Shown piece after piece: positions 25,339-34,808 of a DNA stretch of 64,000 nt. Within the stretch, counting starts at the first letter, position 1. Each line of letters starts with the position of its first letter. The stretch comes from Ruminiclostridium cellobioparum subsp. termitidis CT1112 (lineage in GTDB: Bacteria > Bacillota > Clostridia > Acetivibrionales > DSM-1351). The translations under genes were made by a program, and so were the position numbers. The stretch is from NCBI RefSeq assembly GCF_000350485.1, contig NZ_AORV01000018.1:1-64000 (forward strand), read 5' to 3'. Below the pieces are notes generated by a model. It saw only the letters and a program-made list of their open reading frames with translations, was not told the DNA's origin and ran no database searches.

Positions 25339-27361
25339 TTGCTGCTTCCTCCATTTCTACCTTCCAGATCTGAACAGTATGTGCGGGTATATCAATCACA
25401 AGGCTGCTATCCTTTGCCGAACCGCTGCTCCTCCACACGGCCGAAAATATGCAGACACCTTTGAACTCCAACAGTGCTGTTTGTTCTTCAACTGCTTTAT
25501 TTGCTATATAAAGCAGCTGGATTTTAGGATTAACATGGTTTTTATGGACAGAAACTTCTATATTGGGGTTTTCGCATGAAACAATGTTATTTACAAGGCT
25601 TTTCGTATTTATCATACTTATATCAAAAGCTTCCGGATCCTTTAAAGGAATTATCTGCCCGTTGGAATGCTTCTTGATTTCTTCCTCCAGAAGGCTGCAG
25701 TTGTTGAAATCACGGTCCAAATATGGAGTATATGGCCCAAGTATTAAGCGCTTGTCCTTTGTTTGAGAAAATTGTAAAAGCTGCTCCTGAACCTTTTTAT
25801 CCATAAAATCATATGAAGAAGCAATAATGACATCGTACTCTGTCCACTTTTCTGCAGGCAGATAGTGATCCGAATAATTGTAGTCATAGTGCTTTGAGTC
25901 CAAAATTCCGGAAATCTGCTCCACCCATTTTTCATCACTGTAATTTCCCGGTGTATAATCCAGGTTCAACTGTAAATCTACCTCTGGAATAAATAGTTCA
26001 TGGGGAATATCCAAACCGTTTATAAAGCAGTTTGATGATAGTGTATTTAAATCCATAATGGAATACAACGCTCTGAATCTGCCCATATCATAATTCCTCA
26101 TAATAAGAATTTTCGGTTTTCTCTTATATTGATGCAGATTGTGCTCTTTCATCATTTTTACCATATCACTGAACATATTATAATAATTCAACCGTTTCCG
26201 TCCGTCATTTGTGACAGGGCAGCCGCTCCAACGGTCACGCTCCACCAGCATATAAAAGTTAACAGCCTTCAGACCGTTCATTATGGAATATAAATAGCCG
26301 AATTCCTCTTCTTCCGCCGTAAGGAGTACTTCTCTGTCAAACCATGAACCCGATCCGAATTCAGGTACAAAAGGAAGTCTGCTGCTGCCCGCCAAATATC
26401 GTATTCGCCTGCGAAGCATGGCAGTATCACCGGGTTCAGGATATGCATCAATGCCTGCGACCTCCAGTTTATTAATCATTTCGGCCCGCTGGACCGAAAT
26501 CGGAGTGTAATCCTGATAAGCACAATTATGGAAAACAGGAATGCCCAGCTCTAATTTTTCCAATATTGCAATTATCCTTTTCAAGGTATCAAGTATCTGA
26601 TATTCCTTATATTCAACCCAATCAAAGTAATGGGGCAAATCCTCCCTGACCGTTCCCTTAAACCCCCACGGAGCTTTAATTTCCACGAAATCATCATATG
26701 TACTGCGGTATACCTGGTTTAATTCACTTATACTATTGTACTTTTCTGTCAGAAACCTGTGATACAAATCGGTTGAGGCAGATGAATAATCCATGATATA
26801 AGGCCTGTCTCTAAAAAAGTTGCAGGTTTCATTATCAGCCTGGATTAAAATTATACATCCCTTTTCATGAATATGTTTCTTTAAAACAGGTGCCAGCTTT
26901 TTAAAATAAATTTCTGTCTTTTCATATAATTTTTCACTTGAATAGGAGGGTATGGGAAACTGCTTTGCTGCATATGGATATACTACAGTTGAGCCCCATG
27001 GGGTTCTTGCCTGGATATCCTCATCCATAAGTATCCATTCAGGATATCCGAAAAAGGTCATTTCGGCGTTTATATGCGGCCCTGGACGAACTATAACATG
27101 GAGTCCCTTTTCTTCACATAAACTTAAGAACCCATCCAAGTCCTTGTTACTTTCTATTTCACCAAAATCAAATTTTCCTTCTTCATACTCATGAACAGAC
27201 CATGGAATATAGGTTTCAATGATTTCAAAGCCCATATTGCATATATGTTCCAAAATGGTATCCCATTTTTCCCTGTCACTTCTCCAATAGTGTATTGAAC
27301 CGCTGTATAATGGTTTTTCAATGCCATGAATCATAACCCCGGTTTCGGTAAATTTTATCAT
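25331..27361 (-). CDS. GH35-type beta-galactosidase-like glycoside hydrolase
   Basis: A 676-residue enzyme without signal peptide. The N-terminal TIM barrel has the GH35 hallmarks: SGSIHYWRSDREKWDTILEH, ETYIPWSVHE, VRPGPHINAEM, then IQADNE with Glu178 as predicted acid/base, and VPEFGSG with Glu334 as predicted nucleophile. IQADNE differs from the usual IQxENE(Y/F)G, so specificity may differ from classical beta-galactosidases. The ATG at 27361 follows GGGGGAGG, and is preferred over a TTG 51 bp earlier. It lies downstream of the permeases in the same operon, so it probably acts in the cytoplasm on imported galactose-containing oligosaccharides. Confidence 0.82.
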   Translation of the reverse strand: MIKFTETGVMIHGIEKPLYSGSIHYWRSDREKWDTILEHICNMGFEIIETYIPWSVHEYEEGKFDFGEIESNKDLDGFLSLCEEKGLHVIVRPGPHINAEMTFFGYPEWILMDEDIQARTPWGSTVVYPYAAKQFPIPSYSSEKLYEKTEIYFKKLAPVLKKHIHEKGCIILIQADNETCNFFRDRPYIMDYSSASTDLYHRFLTEKYNSISELNQVYRSTYDDFVEIKAPWGFKGTVREDLPHYFDWVEYKEYQILDTLKRIIAILEKLELGIPVFHNCAYQDYTPISVQRAEMINKLEVAGIDAYPEPGDTAMLRRRIRYLAGSSRLPFVPEFGSGSWFDREVLLTAEEEEFGYLYSIMNGLKAVNFYMLVERDRWSGCPVTNDGRKRLNYYNMFSDMVKMMKEHNLHQYKRKPKILIMRNYDMGRFRALYSIMDLNTLSSNCFINGLDIPHELFIPEVDLQLNLDYTPGNYSDEKWVEQISGILDSKHYDYNYSDHYLPAEKWTEYDVIIASSYDFMDKKVQEQLLQFSQTKDKRLILGPYTPYLDRDFNNCSLLEEEIKKHSNGQIIPLKDPEAFDISMINTKSLVNNIVSCENPNIEVSVHKNHVNPKIQLLYIANKAVEEQTALLEFKGVCIFSAVWRSSGSAKDSSLVIDIPAHTVQIWKVEMEEAAND

Positions 27362-27481
27362 CCAGTCCTCCCCCGCAAGCCAGTTGCCTATCAGCTTTAT
27401 AACCTGCGTCAATAATTGTAATATTAAATAAAATAATTTTTACATAACTCATATTTTTATCTGTACCGCCTCGTGCCGAGT

Positions 27482-28324
27482 TTATCCTTTGACTGCTCCT
27501 GCTGTCATACCTGCTATTACCTGCTTTTGGAACAGCAGATACATAATGACTACGGGTGCAATTGATATTGCAAAACCGGCGCAGAGCAAGCCGTATTGAG
27601 TCAGGTATGATCCTTTTAAAACCGATATTGCAACGGATAATGTCCGTTTAGCGGGTGTTGAGATTACTACCAGGCCCAGCAAAAGGTCATTCCAGCAATT
27701 CAGGAAAGCTAATGTTGCTACTGTGGCCAGGCCCGGTTTTGCTATGGGTAATAATATCTGAAAGAAAACCCTTGCTTTTCCGCAGCCGTCAATAGTTGCC
27801 GCTTCGTCAATCTCTTTTGGAATGCTTTTCAGAAATCCGTTCATTATAAACATGCTGAAGGAAATATTTACTGCGGTATATACCAGAATAAGACTAAATA
27901 AATTATCTGTTAGCTTTAAATATTTAAAGATTAATACCGATGGAATCAATAAAGCATGTATGGGTATCATAAGTCCCAGAGAAAAATATGTGGATAACAG
28001 CTTACTTTTAGCCACTCTGGTCAATATATAGCTTCCCATGGATGTAATTACCGCCAGAATTACCAAAGCTATCATACATACAAATAAGCTGTTAAAAAAT
28101 GATCTTCCTGCATTGGCACTCTTCCAGGCCTCGGAGTAATTCTCCCATCTGAATATGCGCGGAAGCCCAAAGGAATTACCATAGATATCATTATTATCCT
28201 TCAATGACGTAATCAATACCCAAACGAAAGGATACAGAGAAATGACCGACACTAAAAGGAGAAAAATATACTTTACTGTTCCTTGAATCTTGTATTTCAG
28301 CGGCTTATCAAAAAAATTACGCAT
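27482..28324 (-). CDS. carbohydrate ABC transporter permease, MalG type
   Basis: A 280-residue inner-membrane permease with six hydrophobic segments. The EAA loop is EIDEAATIDGCGKARVFFQILLPIAKPG, the site that docks the ATPase. It follows the MalF-type gene by nine bases and completes the translocation pore. No ATPase gene is present in the operon; as usual for CUT1 systems, a shared MsmX-type ATPase encoded elsewhere would be needed. Its C-terminal GAVKG ending is typical of the family. Confidence 0.95.
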   Translation of the reverse strand: MRNFFDKPLKYKIQGTVKYIFLLLVSVISLYPFVWVLITSLKDNNDIYGNSFGLPRIFRWENYSEAWKSANAGRSFFNSLFVCMIALVILAVITSMGSYILTRVAKSKLLSTYFSLGLMIPIHALLIPSVLIFKYLKLTDNLFSLILVYTAVNISFSMFIMNGFLKSIPKEIDEAATIDGCGKARVFFQILLPIAKPGLATVATLAFLNCWNDLLLGLVVISTPAKRTLSVAISVLKGSYLTQYGLLCAGFAISIAPVVIMYLLFQKQVIAGMTAGAVKG

Positions 28325-28333
28325 CTGTACCTC

Positions 28334-29212
28334 CTAATTTTCACTCCCGGATGCAGCGAACCTGTTAAATAATAATGTTATAGTCAAAGAAATTAGAATA
28401 ATTGTTATTGTTATGGCACTTCCCATTCCGAAATCGGAATTGCCGAAGGCTGTTTTATACATGAATACTCCCAGATATGCCGAACGTACCCCGGGACCGC
28501 CGTTCGTCATGATATAGGAATGGTCAAAGGCTTTAAGTGAACCTGTGACGCATAAAACTATGCATATGTTAAGGAAAACAGATAACTGAGGCAGAACAAC
28601 ATGAAAGAATGTTTTGACTTCTCCTGCTCCATCAATCTGGGCGCTTTCTATCAAATCTTCCGGGATTGACTGCAGGGCTCCTAAAAAAATAGTAACATAT
28701 AAGCCTATATACTGCCACACCTGAGGTGCCATTACAGCATACAGCAAAGTTTTCGGGTTTGACAGCCAGTTGGTTTGAATCATGTCCAAACCAACTGCAG
28801 AAAGAATTTTGTTAAAAATCCCGATCTCGCTGTTATAAAATAGTGAAAACATTAATCCGATGGCCACAGGAGCGATAACGACAGGCAGGAAAAATACTGT
28901 TCTGAAAATTTTCATTCCCCTGGTTATTGTATAAAGTAGATATGCCAGCAGCAGTCCAAAGGAAATCTGAACTATTAATGAGACAGCTGTTAATTTAAGG
29001 GTGTTAAAAAAAGTTATCCAATAATCGTTATTTTTGAGCAGCTCTTTATAATTTCCCAATCCGATAAACACTTTTTCTGAAACTCCGTTCCATTGGGTAA
29101 GACTGTAGTAGCTTGTCTGAAGCATGGGTACAAAGAGAAACGTTGTATAGATCAGAAATACAGGAGCCAGAAACAAAACCGGTAAGGTTAGTTTATTAAT
29201 TTTATTTTTCAT
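28334..29212 (-). CDS. carbohydrate ABC transporter permease, MalF type
   Basis: A 292-residue permease with six hydrophobic segments and an EAA loop reading EDLIESAQIDGAGEVKTFFHVVLPQL. The start at 29212 is taken because GAAAGGGAC precedes it; an upstream in-frame start lies inside the intercistronic hairpin. It is separated from the binding-protein gene by that hairpin, a common way to produce more binding protein than permease. Together with the MalG-type partner it forms the CUT1 sugar importer. Confidence 0.95.
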   Translation of the reverse strand: MKNKINKLTLPVLFLAPVFLIYTTFLFVPMLQTSYYSLTQWNGVSEKVFIGLGNYKELLKNNDYWITFFNTLKLTAVSLIVQISFGLLLAYLLYTITRGMKIFRTVFFLPVVIAPVAIGLMFSLFYNSEIGIFNKILSAVGLDMIQTNWLSNPKTLLYAVMAPQVWQYIGLYVTIFLGALQSIPEDLIESAQIDGAGEVKTFFHVVLPQLSVFLNICIVLCVTGSLKAFDHSYIMTNGGPGVRSAYLGVFMYKTAFGNSDFGMGSAITITIILISLTITLLFNRFAASGSEN

Positions 29213-29232
29213 TAGAGTCCCTTTCTGAAAAG

Positions 29233-29267
29233 AAGGCCATCTCAATATTTTATTTTGAGACAGCCTT
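29233..29267 (-). terminator. intercistronic hairpin / partial terminator
   Basis: AAGGC-N2-TCTCAA pairs with TTGAGA-N2-GCCTT around a 9-base AT loop, followed on the minus strand by CTTTTC. It lies between the binding-protein and permease genes, where it could attenuate read-through or stabilise the upstream message. Confidence 0.6.
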
Positions 29268-29302
29268 TACATTTTCATTCTATACAGTAAATAAACCTTA
29301 AC

Positions 29303-30673
29303 CTATTTACTGTTTTTATCCAGAACTGCTTGTATTTTGTCAACAAAAGCCTGTGGTTCCAGAGCCTTGATAAACAATTCATCCAGGCTGCTGTCGAACA
29401 TGTTGAGGGCGTCAAGACTTGGCATGGTTGAGAAATGAACCTGTATCAATTTCTTGTCAGCTGCATAAGCCATCATCTTCTGATAGATCACTTTTTGACC
29501 GTTCATATCCACATTGACCTTCTTGGCAGGAATCATACCGCTTTTTGAAAGGTTGACTGAAAGCTCATCCGATGCGAGAAAATCACAAAGTTTTATCATT
29601 GCATCATGTTTTTCAGGATCATTAAAGGTTGCCTTATTTATCTCAAAACCATAAACTGTGAAACCTGACATAATTGCAGCAGGATCTATATCTGCATCAG
29701 GGAGTTTGGGAATCGGAACAACTTCGCTGATCTTTTGTATTTCTTCAGGAATGGACTCAAACATCCATGGATAAGTATATGTCATAGCTGCCTTTTTATC
29801 TGTATACAGCTGCAGGCATGCTGCCCAGCCGCCGTTTGCCACAGTGTCCTTGGGGAACATTTTATTATTGATCATATCCTGTATGTTTGCAGCTACTTTT
29901 ACAGCATTGGCAGTATTGAATTTTCTTGATGCAGTGAGGTTTTTAAGTTCATCTGCCGCACCATTGTATTGATTGTACAATTCACTGAAGAAGAACTCGG
30001 ACGGTGTTCCACCGCTGCTTGCCATTGCTATGGGAATAATTCCTTTATCATTAAGTACTTTTGATACCTGTTTTAATTCATCATATGTTTTAGGTACTGT
30101 GAGACCATTTTGTTTAAATATTTCAGTATTTACAAGGAAAACTCCGCGGGTTGATTCAAGAGGAACACCGTAAGTCTTTCCATCTGCAGCCGTATAGTAG
30201 CTAAAGGAAGAAGGTTCAAAATTTTCTCTCTTCACAGTTTGACTGGCTTTAAAATATTCATCAATATCCAAAAGCAGACCTGCTTCAACCATAACATTCA
30301 TCATGGCTCCACCCCAGTAGGTAAACGCATCGGGTAAATTTCCAGATGAAATCTGAGTCTTTATTTTTGTCTTGTAATCCTCAGTGCTGTATGTTTCAAA
30401 GGATATATCCATAGAGTCCTTGTTCGCATTCTGGAATTCCTGGAATTTAGGATAAAAATAATTGTATTTTGAGTCCCCTTCACCCCAGTTTGTCGACAGT
30501 ACCAGTGAAACCTTCTTTTGAGCAGTATCAGCAGTACTTACGGCTGCTGTCGAATTTGCAGTCTGACTAGAAGATGTATTATCAGATGAATCCTTGCTTC
30601 CGCATGCAGCCATACTAACTGTTAAAACAGCTGTCACGGCCAATGCAAATGCCTTTTTACTAAAATTTTTCAT
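29303..30673 (-). CDS. sugar-binding lipoprotein of ABC transporter
   Basis: A 456-residue extracellular solute-binding protein, family 1. The signal sequence MKNFSKKAFALAVTAVLTVS ends in the lipobox SMAAC, followed by a serine/threonine-rich linker (SSDNTSSSQTANSTAAVSTA). The mature part has the typical periplasmic-binding fold, with WGEGDSKYNYFYPKF early and PDAFTYWGG near residue 125. The start at 30673 is fixed by AGGAGG six bases before it; a longer frame of 36 residues is not credible. It should capture an oligosaccharide at the cell surface for the permeases downstream, probably the substrate of the GH35 enzyme. Confidence 0.94.
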   Translation of the reverse strand: MKNFSKKAFALAVTAVLTVSMAACGSKDSSDNTSSSQTANSTAAVSTADTAQKKVSLVLSTNWGEGDSKYNYFYPKFQEFQNANKDSMDISFETYSTEDYKTKIKTQISSGNLPDAFTYWGGAMMNVMVEAGLLLDIDEYFKASQTVKRENFEPSSFSYYTAADGKTYGVPLESTRGVFLVNTEIFKQNGLTVPKTYDELKQVSKVLNDKGIIPIAMASSGGTPSEFFFSELYNQYNGAADELKNLTASRKFNTANAVKVAANIQDMINNKMFPKDTVANGGWAACLQLYTDKKAAMTYTYPWMFESIPEEIQKISEVVPIPKLPDADIDPAAIMSGFTVYGFEINKATFNDPEKHDAMIKLCDFLASDELSVNLSKSGMIPAKKVNVDMNGQKVIYQKMMAYAADKKLIQVHFSTMPSLDALNMFDSSLDELFIKALEPQAFVDKIQAVLDKNSK

Positions 30674-30838
30674 GGTCATCCTCCTGTTATTATATATTTC
30701 TTCCTGATAGTTATAACATGCGCAAGTTGTAACTTTATATAAAGGTTTTCCCTTATGTGAAAATTGTATAGGATTAAGCACAAAAGATAAATACGATAAA
30801 ATTCAGTAATATGTTATAAAATATTACGCTTTACATGC

Positions 30839-30886
30839 AAAAGGCTGCAGTAAACTAAATCGATTATTAGTTTACTGCAGCCTTTT
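30839..30886. terminator. perfect 20-bp hairpin with A and T flanks
   Basis: AAAAGGCTGCAGTAAACTAA at 30839-30858 is complementary to 30867-30886 around an 8-base loop. The ends are A4/T4, so it can work on either strand. It separates the redox operon from the sugar operon and is most likely a terminator of the redox genes. It might also be a small mobile-repeat palindrome. Confidence 0.7.
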
Positions 30887-30956
30887 GAAGCAGGAACGGA
30901 GATTTCCCACCCCTGCTTATCATTTCTCTTTATAAATTAAAATTTGTTCTCCATGC

Positions 30957-31113
30957 TTAGGATTTGAATATCGAAATCTTAGAAAGCTTCTTTCTCAAAT
31001 TAAATGCATCCCAGGGCAGATGTTCCGCATTGTTCATGTTCCTCATAAATGTCAATGCTTCATTGTATAATTCTTTATCATGTGGTTCATCCAGAAGGTG
31101 CTTAAATTCACCT
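30957..31113 (-). pseudogene. short coding-like remnant after TlpA gene
   Basis: One frame reads GEFKHLLDEPHDKELYNEAL and on to LRKKLSKISIFKS before a TAA, but stops precede it and no start is available. It overlaps the last bases of the TlpA gene in another frame. The sequence is coding-like, and probably the truncated end of a lost gene. I recognise no family. Confidence 0.3.
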
Positions 31114-31695
31114 TATTAAATCAATTCCTTTTTGTAAGGTTTTTTCATCAATACCCCCTTGAACCCCTGTCACAATATAGCCGTCCTTATCAATAAAGAT
31201 TGTTGTAGGTATGGACGCAATACCGTATTTATCGGCCGCATCCTGCTTGGTGTCAAAATAAACAGGAAACGAAAAATCCTCGTCCTTTACATACTGTGCA
31301 CCTTTTTCTTGTGTTTCACGCTGCCCGTCCACAAGATCTATCATTATAAATGTGATGTCCTGTCCAACTTCCTCATATACCTTATTGAATTCGGGCATTT
31401 CACTTTTACATGGAGGGCACCAGCTTGCCCAAAAGTTCAGTACAATTGGTTTGCCGAATAATTCTGACAGTTTCACATTATTTCCGGCCGCATCTAAAAC
31501 CGTAAAATCAGGTGCTTTCATTTTTTCTGTTACCTGCTCCTGGTTGTCTTGAGACACCTGACCATTTTTTTGAGAAATGTCAATATTATTTTGCGGTGAT
31601 ACCCTTTGGCTGAGTATGTTGTACACACAAGCAGCCAGGACAACAAACAAGGCAAATGCTGCTATCAGGATGATTGTTTTTGTTTTCTTGTTCAT
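31108..31695 (-). CDS. TlpA/ResA-like thiol-disulfide oxidoreductase
   Basis: A 195-residue exported thioredoxin-fold protein. The N-terminus is a hydrophobic anchor with LAAC at residue 23, so it may be a lipoprotein or a membrane-anchored protein. The AhpC/TSA-type domain contains LNFWASWCPPCKSEMPEF with active-site Cys93 and Cys96, and the cis-proline loop GIASIPTTIFID. It should reduce disulfides outside the membrane using electrons passed by CcdA. Its gene follows ccdA by 11 bp, and the ArsR gene lies before both. Targets could include cytochrome-type or metal-binding proteins. Confidence 0.92.
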   Translation of the reverse strand: MNKKTKTIILIAAFALFVVLAACVYNILSQRVSPQNNIDISQKNGQVSQDNQEQVTEKMKAPDFTVLDAAGNNVKLSELFGKPIVLNFWASWCPPCKSEMPEFNKVYEEVGQDITFIMIDLVDGQRETQEKGAQYVKDEDFSFPVYFDTKQDAADKYGIASIPTTIFIDKDGYIVTGVQGGIDEKTLQKGIDLIR

Positions 31696-31706
31696 AAATA
31701 TGCCCC

Positions 31707-32372
31707 CTAAAAAGTTAAAAGTGAAAGAAAATATCCCATGTATCCGGTTGCCATAAGTATACCGATAATGATGAGCAGTCCGCCGGATATAAAATTGATG
31801 ATTTTATAATTTCTCTTAATAAAATTGAATGCACCTTTAAGCTGGTCAATTAATAGAGCACTTGCGACAAATGGAATCCCCAGCCCTAATGAAAAGGTAA
31901 GCAGCATGGAAATTCCTTGCAGTGATGATCCTCCCAGAGATGCCATCAGCAGAGCAGAACCCAGAAATGCCCCCACACAGGGTGTCCAGCTAATGGAAAA
32001 CACAAGCCCAAAGAGCATGGATGAAAAAAATCCAAGATTTTTAACAACAGCATTTTTATTGCTTATACGGTTTAAAAATCCGATTTTTATAACTCCTAAA
32101 AAATTCAGACCAAATACAATTACAATTAGTCCTGTTACAACATTAAGTATTGTTGTGTAATCACGTATAACTCTTCCAATAATCCCCGCAAAAGCACCCA
32201 TTGTAATAAAGACGACGGTAAACCCCAAAACAAATCCAATTGCATTCATGAGTGTTTTTCTTCCATTTACTTCATTTGCTGCAAAATACGATATGTATAT
32301 AGGCAGCATGGGCAAAAGGCAGGGAGATATGAATGTAATAATGCCTTCTAAAAACAAAAGAATATATTGCAT
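31707..32372 (-). CDS. CcdA-type thiol-disulfide transmembrane reductase
   Basis: A 221-residue membrane protein with six hydrophobic segments. The two redox cysteines stand in the conserved places FISPCLLPMLPIY (near residue 18) and SWTPCVGAFLGSA (near residue 130). CcdA/DsbD-beta proteins carry electrons from cytoplasmic thioredoxin across the membrane to partners such as the TlpA-like protein encoded 11 bp downstream. The length and motifs are normal for CcdA. Confidence 0.94.
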   Translation of the reverse strand: MQYILLFLEGIITFISPCLLPMLPIYISYFAANEVNGRKTLMNAIGFVLGFTVVFITMGAFAGIIGRVIRDYTTILNVVTGLIVIVFGLNFLGVIKIGFLNRISNKNAVVKNLGFFSSMLFGLVFSISWTPCVGAFLGSALLMASLGGSSLQGISMLLTFSLGLGIPFVASALLIDQLKGAFNFIKRNYKIINFISGGLLIIIGILMATGYMGYFLSLLTF

Positions 32373-32436
32373 ACTGATATACCTTTCAAATGTACTATAC
32401 CTTTATTTGTTTATACTAAAACAATAAAATTATTAT

Positions 32437-32721
32437 CTAATCATCACAATAATATTTTCTCAGCGTTTGGATAATTTCCTCAACCCTGTGGTCGGCGATT
32501 GAATAAGTTATATTTTGGCCATTTTTAGTAAAGTCCAGTATCCCATGTGCTTTCAAGAGCGCCAGGTGCTGTGATAATGCCGACTGTGTAATATTGGGAA
32601 CTTTCTCGGCGATCCTGCTGACAGTTTTGGGCTCTTTCATCAACACACACAAAATCATCAAACGGTTTTCATTTGCCAATACTTTTAAAAGCTCTGCCAG
32701 CTGTTTCGCTTTTTTTTCCAT
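32437..32721 (-). CDS. ArsR-family winged-helix repressor
   Basis: A 94-residue dimeric winged-helix regulator (LLKVLANENRLMILCVLMKE, then ITQSALSQHLALLKAHGILDFTKNGQNITYSI). The metal-binding ELCVCDL box of ArsR/SmtB is absent. Single cysteines occur in LCVLM and near the C-terminus (YYCDD), so redox or thiol sensing is possible, as in the BigR/SqrR group, but not shown. It lies 64 bp upstream of ccdA on the same strand and probably represses the ccdA-tlpA operon and itself. Confidence 0.88.
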   Translation of the reverse strand: MEKKAKQLAELLKVLANENRLMILCVLMKEPKTVSRIAEKVPNITQSALSQHLALLKAHGILDFTKNGQNITYSIADHRVEEIIQTLRKYYCDD

Positions 32722-32882
32722 AAACTTATCCCCTCTCTTTGTTTTTATGTTGAAATTGCTTTTGTCAATGTTTACATATCATTAATTAAGTAATTTCTAA
32801 TATTCTACTATACAAATAAAGATTAATCAAGTGTAATACCGGAATGAAGACATTGGTTTTCCCAATTCTTTAAGACAAAAAA

Positions 32883-32912
32883 AGAGGGTATCTTCGTTAG
32901 AAAATACTCTCT
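32883..32912 (-). terminator. intrinsic terminator of ABC exporter operon
   Basis: On the minus strand AGAGAGTATTTTC pairs with GAAGATACCCTCT (two G-U pairs) around a TAAC loop and runs into seven T. It lies 34 bp beyond the stop codon of the exporter gene that ends at 32946. Confidence 0.75.
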
Positions 32913-32945
32913 TCTAAATTATCTTGCCATGCCGGCTGTGGCTGC

Positions 32946-34808
32946 TTATGCAGCAGGTTCAAACTGGCTGTTGTAAAGGTCGGCATAGAAGCCGCCCTTC
33001 GCCAGCAGTTCCAGATGGCTGCCGCTTTCGATGATATCCCCGTCCTTCATTACCAAAATCAAATCGGCGTTTTTTATGGTTGAAAGCCGGTGGGCAATCA
33101 CAAAGGATGTGCGGCCTTGGGTCAGCTTATCCATTGCTTCCTGAATCAGCAGTTCAGTACGGGTATCCACGCTGCTGGTCGCCTCGTCCAAAATCAGCAT
33201 TGGCGCATTCTGAATCATGGCTCTGGCAATAGTAACAAGCTGTTTTTGCCCCTGTGAAAGGTTGGCCTTATCATTCAACGGTGTGTCATACCCGTGCGGC
33301 AGTGTCTTGATAAAGTGGTGCAGTCCCACTGCCTTGCACGCGGCAATTACCTGTCCGTCTGTCACACCTTGCTTGCAATAGATGATGTTTTCCTTGATAG
33401 TGCCCTCGAAAAGCCATGTATCCTGCAACACCATACCGAACTGCTCATGCACGTTTTCACGCCGGACCTGGCTTTCGGGTATGTCATCCAACAGGATTTC
33501 ACCGCTGTCCAGCTCATAGAAGCGCATAAGCAGGTTGACCATTGTGGTTTTTCCCGCGCCGGTGGGCCCCACTATTGCCACTTTCTGTCCGGCCCTGATT
33601 TTAGCCGAGAAGTCGTGAATGATAGTCTTATCCGGTGTATACCCAAACTTTACATGGCGGAATTCTACATCACCTTTTACGTTTTCCAGCCGCTTTGCTT
33701 TTTGGCTCTCGTCGGACAGTTCTTCTTCATCAAAGAACTCGAATACGCGCTCACTGGCAGCAGCAGTTCTTTGCAGGTTTTGAAAGGCCTGTGCGATTTG
33801 AGACAGGGGTTGGGTGAACAGGCGGATATATATCATAAATGCGACTATCACCCCGAAGCTAATGGTTCCGTTCATGGCCAGAGCTGCTCCCACCACGCAG
33901 ACGGCCACATAGCCGAAGTTGCCGATAAACGCCATAAACGGCATCATCATACCGGACATAAACTGGCTTTTCCAGCCGCTGTCAAACAGATTTTGATTTA
34001 CATTTTCAAAAACCTTCTTGGCTTCCTTGCCGCCGTTATATGCTTTTACCACGTTATGACCGGAGTAAACCTCCTCCACATGACCATTGGCCGCACCCAA
34101 ATCATTTTGCTGCCGGACGAAGTATTTTTGAGATTTCATCATGATAATGCTCATGAAGGCAAACCCGAAAATGCTCGATCCAATGGCGGTCAGTGCCATA
34201 ATCCAGTTGTTATAAAACATCATAATGGCAGAGCCCACAAACATGGTAATGGATGTGACCAGGTTTCCGATGCTTTGGTTCATGGTCATGCCAATGGTGT
34301 CCACATCGTTGGTTACACGGCTGAGAACATCACCATAGCTGACCTTGTCAAAATATTTTAAGGGCATCCTGTTGATTTTTTGGGATATGCCGGTACGCAT
34401 ATTTTTGCTGATTTTCTGCGTTATCGTTGCCATCATGTAGCTTTGAATAAAACTGAGAACGGTAGAACCTGCGTAAAAAGCAACCAGCAGGAACGCGATG
34501 CTTTTTACTGCGGATAAGTCTATTGTACCAAGAATCTGTTTGCCGTTTACCAGCGCGGGCAGCCCCTTCATGATTTCATTGGTTATTTCCTTCAACTTAT
34601 CGGGTCCGACTATTTGAAGCACCGTTCCGATTGCCGCCAAAACGAGAGCGACAACCACCGCGGGCATATAATTCTTACAATAGGCAATCAACTTGCCCCA
34701 GGTTTCCTTAAAGTTTTTCGGCTTTTCTGCCACGCCGCCCATAGGCCCCGGCCCCATCGGCCCTCCGGCAGGTCTGCCATGCGGTTTGTTTCTTGTTTGC
34801 GCACTCAT
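32946..34808 (-). CDS. heterodimeric ABC exporter subunit (canonical NBD)
   Basis: A 620-residue half-transporter: a glycine/proline-rich N-terminus (GRPAGGPMGPGPMGG), six TM helices to about residue 345, then a nucleotide-binding domain with Walker A GPTGAGKTT, signature LSQGQKQ, Walker B MLILDEATSSVD with catalytic Glu, and H-loop IAHRLST. The signature has Q in place of the usual LSGGQ glycine, which marks the asymmetric sites of heterodimeric exporters such as BmrCD and TM287/288. Its ATG overlaps the partner's stop (ATGA). The MarR gene upstream suggests induction by a toxic compound. Confidence 0.92.
   Translation of the reverse strand: MSAQTRNKPHGRPAGGPMGPGPMGGVAEKPKNFKETWGKLIAYCKNYMPAVVVALVLAAIGTVLQIVGPDKLKEITNEIMKGLPALVNGKQILGTIDLSAVKSIAFLLVAFYAGSTVLSFIQSYMMATITQKISKNMRTGISQKINRMPLKYFDKVSYGDVLSRVTNDVDTIGMTMNQSIGNLVTSITMFVGSAIMMFYNNWIMALTAIGSSIFGFAFMSIIMMKSQKYFVRQQNDLGAANGHVEEVYSGHNVVKAYNGGKEAKKVFENVNQNLFDSGWKSQFMSGMMMPFMAFIGNFGYVAVCVVGAALAMNGTISFGVIVAFMIYIRLFTQPLSQIAQAFQNLQRTAAASERVFEFFDEEELSDESQKAKRLENVKGDVEFRHVKFGYTPDKTIIHDFSAKIRAGQKVAIVGPTGAGKTTMVNLLMRFYELDSGEILLDDIPESQVRRENVHEQFGMVLQDTWLFEGTIKENIIYCKQGVTDGQVIAACKAVGLHHFIKTLPHGYDTPLNDKANLSQGQKQLVTIARAMIQNAPMLILDEATSSVDTRTELLIQEAMDKLTQGRTSFVIAHRLSTIKNADLILVMKDGDIIESGSHLELLAKGGFYADLYNSQFEPAA

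Noticed and set aside
33294-34361. Long plus-strand open frame of 355 codons opposite the ABC exporter gene
   Set aside because: It lies wholly antisense to a conserved ABC half-transporter with all motifs; His/Cys-rich antisense composition and no ribosome site.
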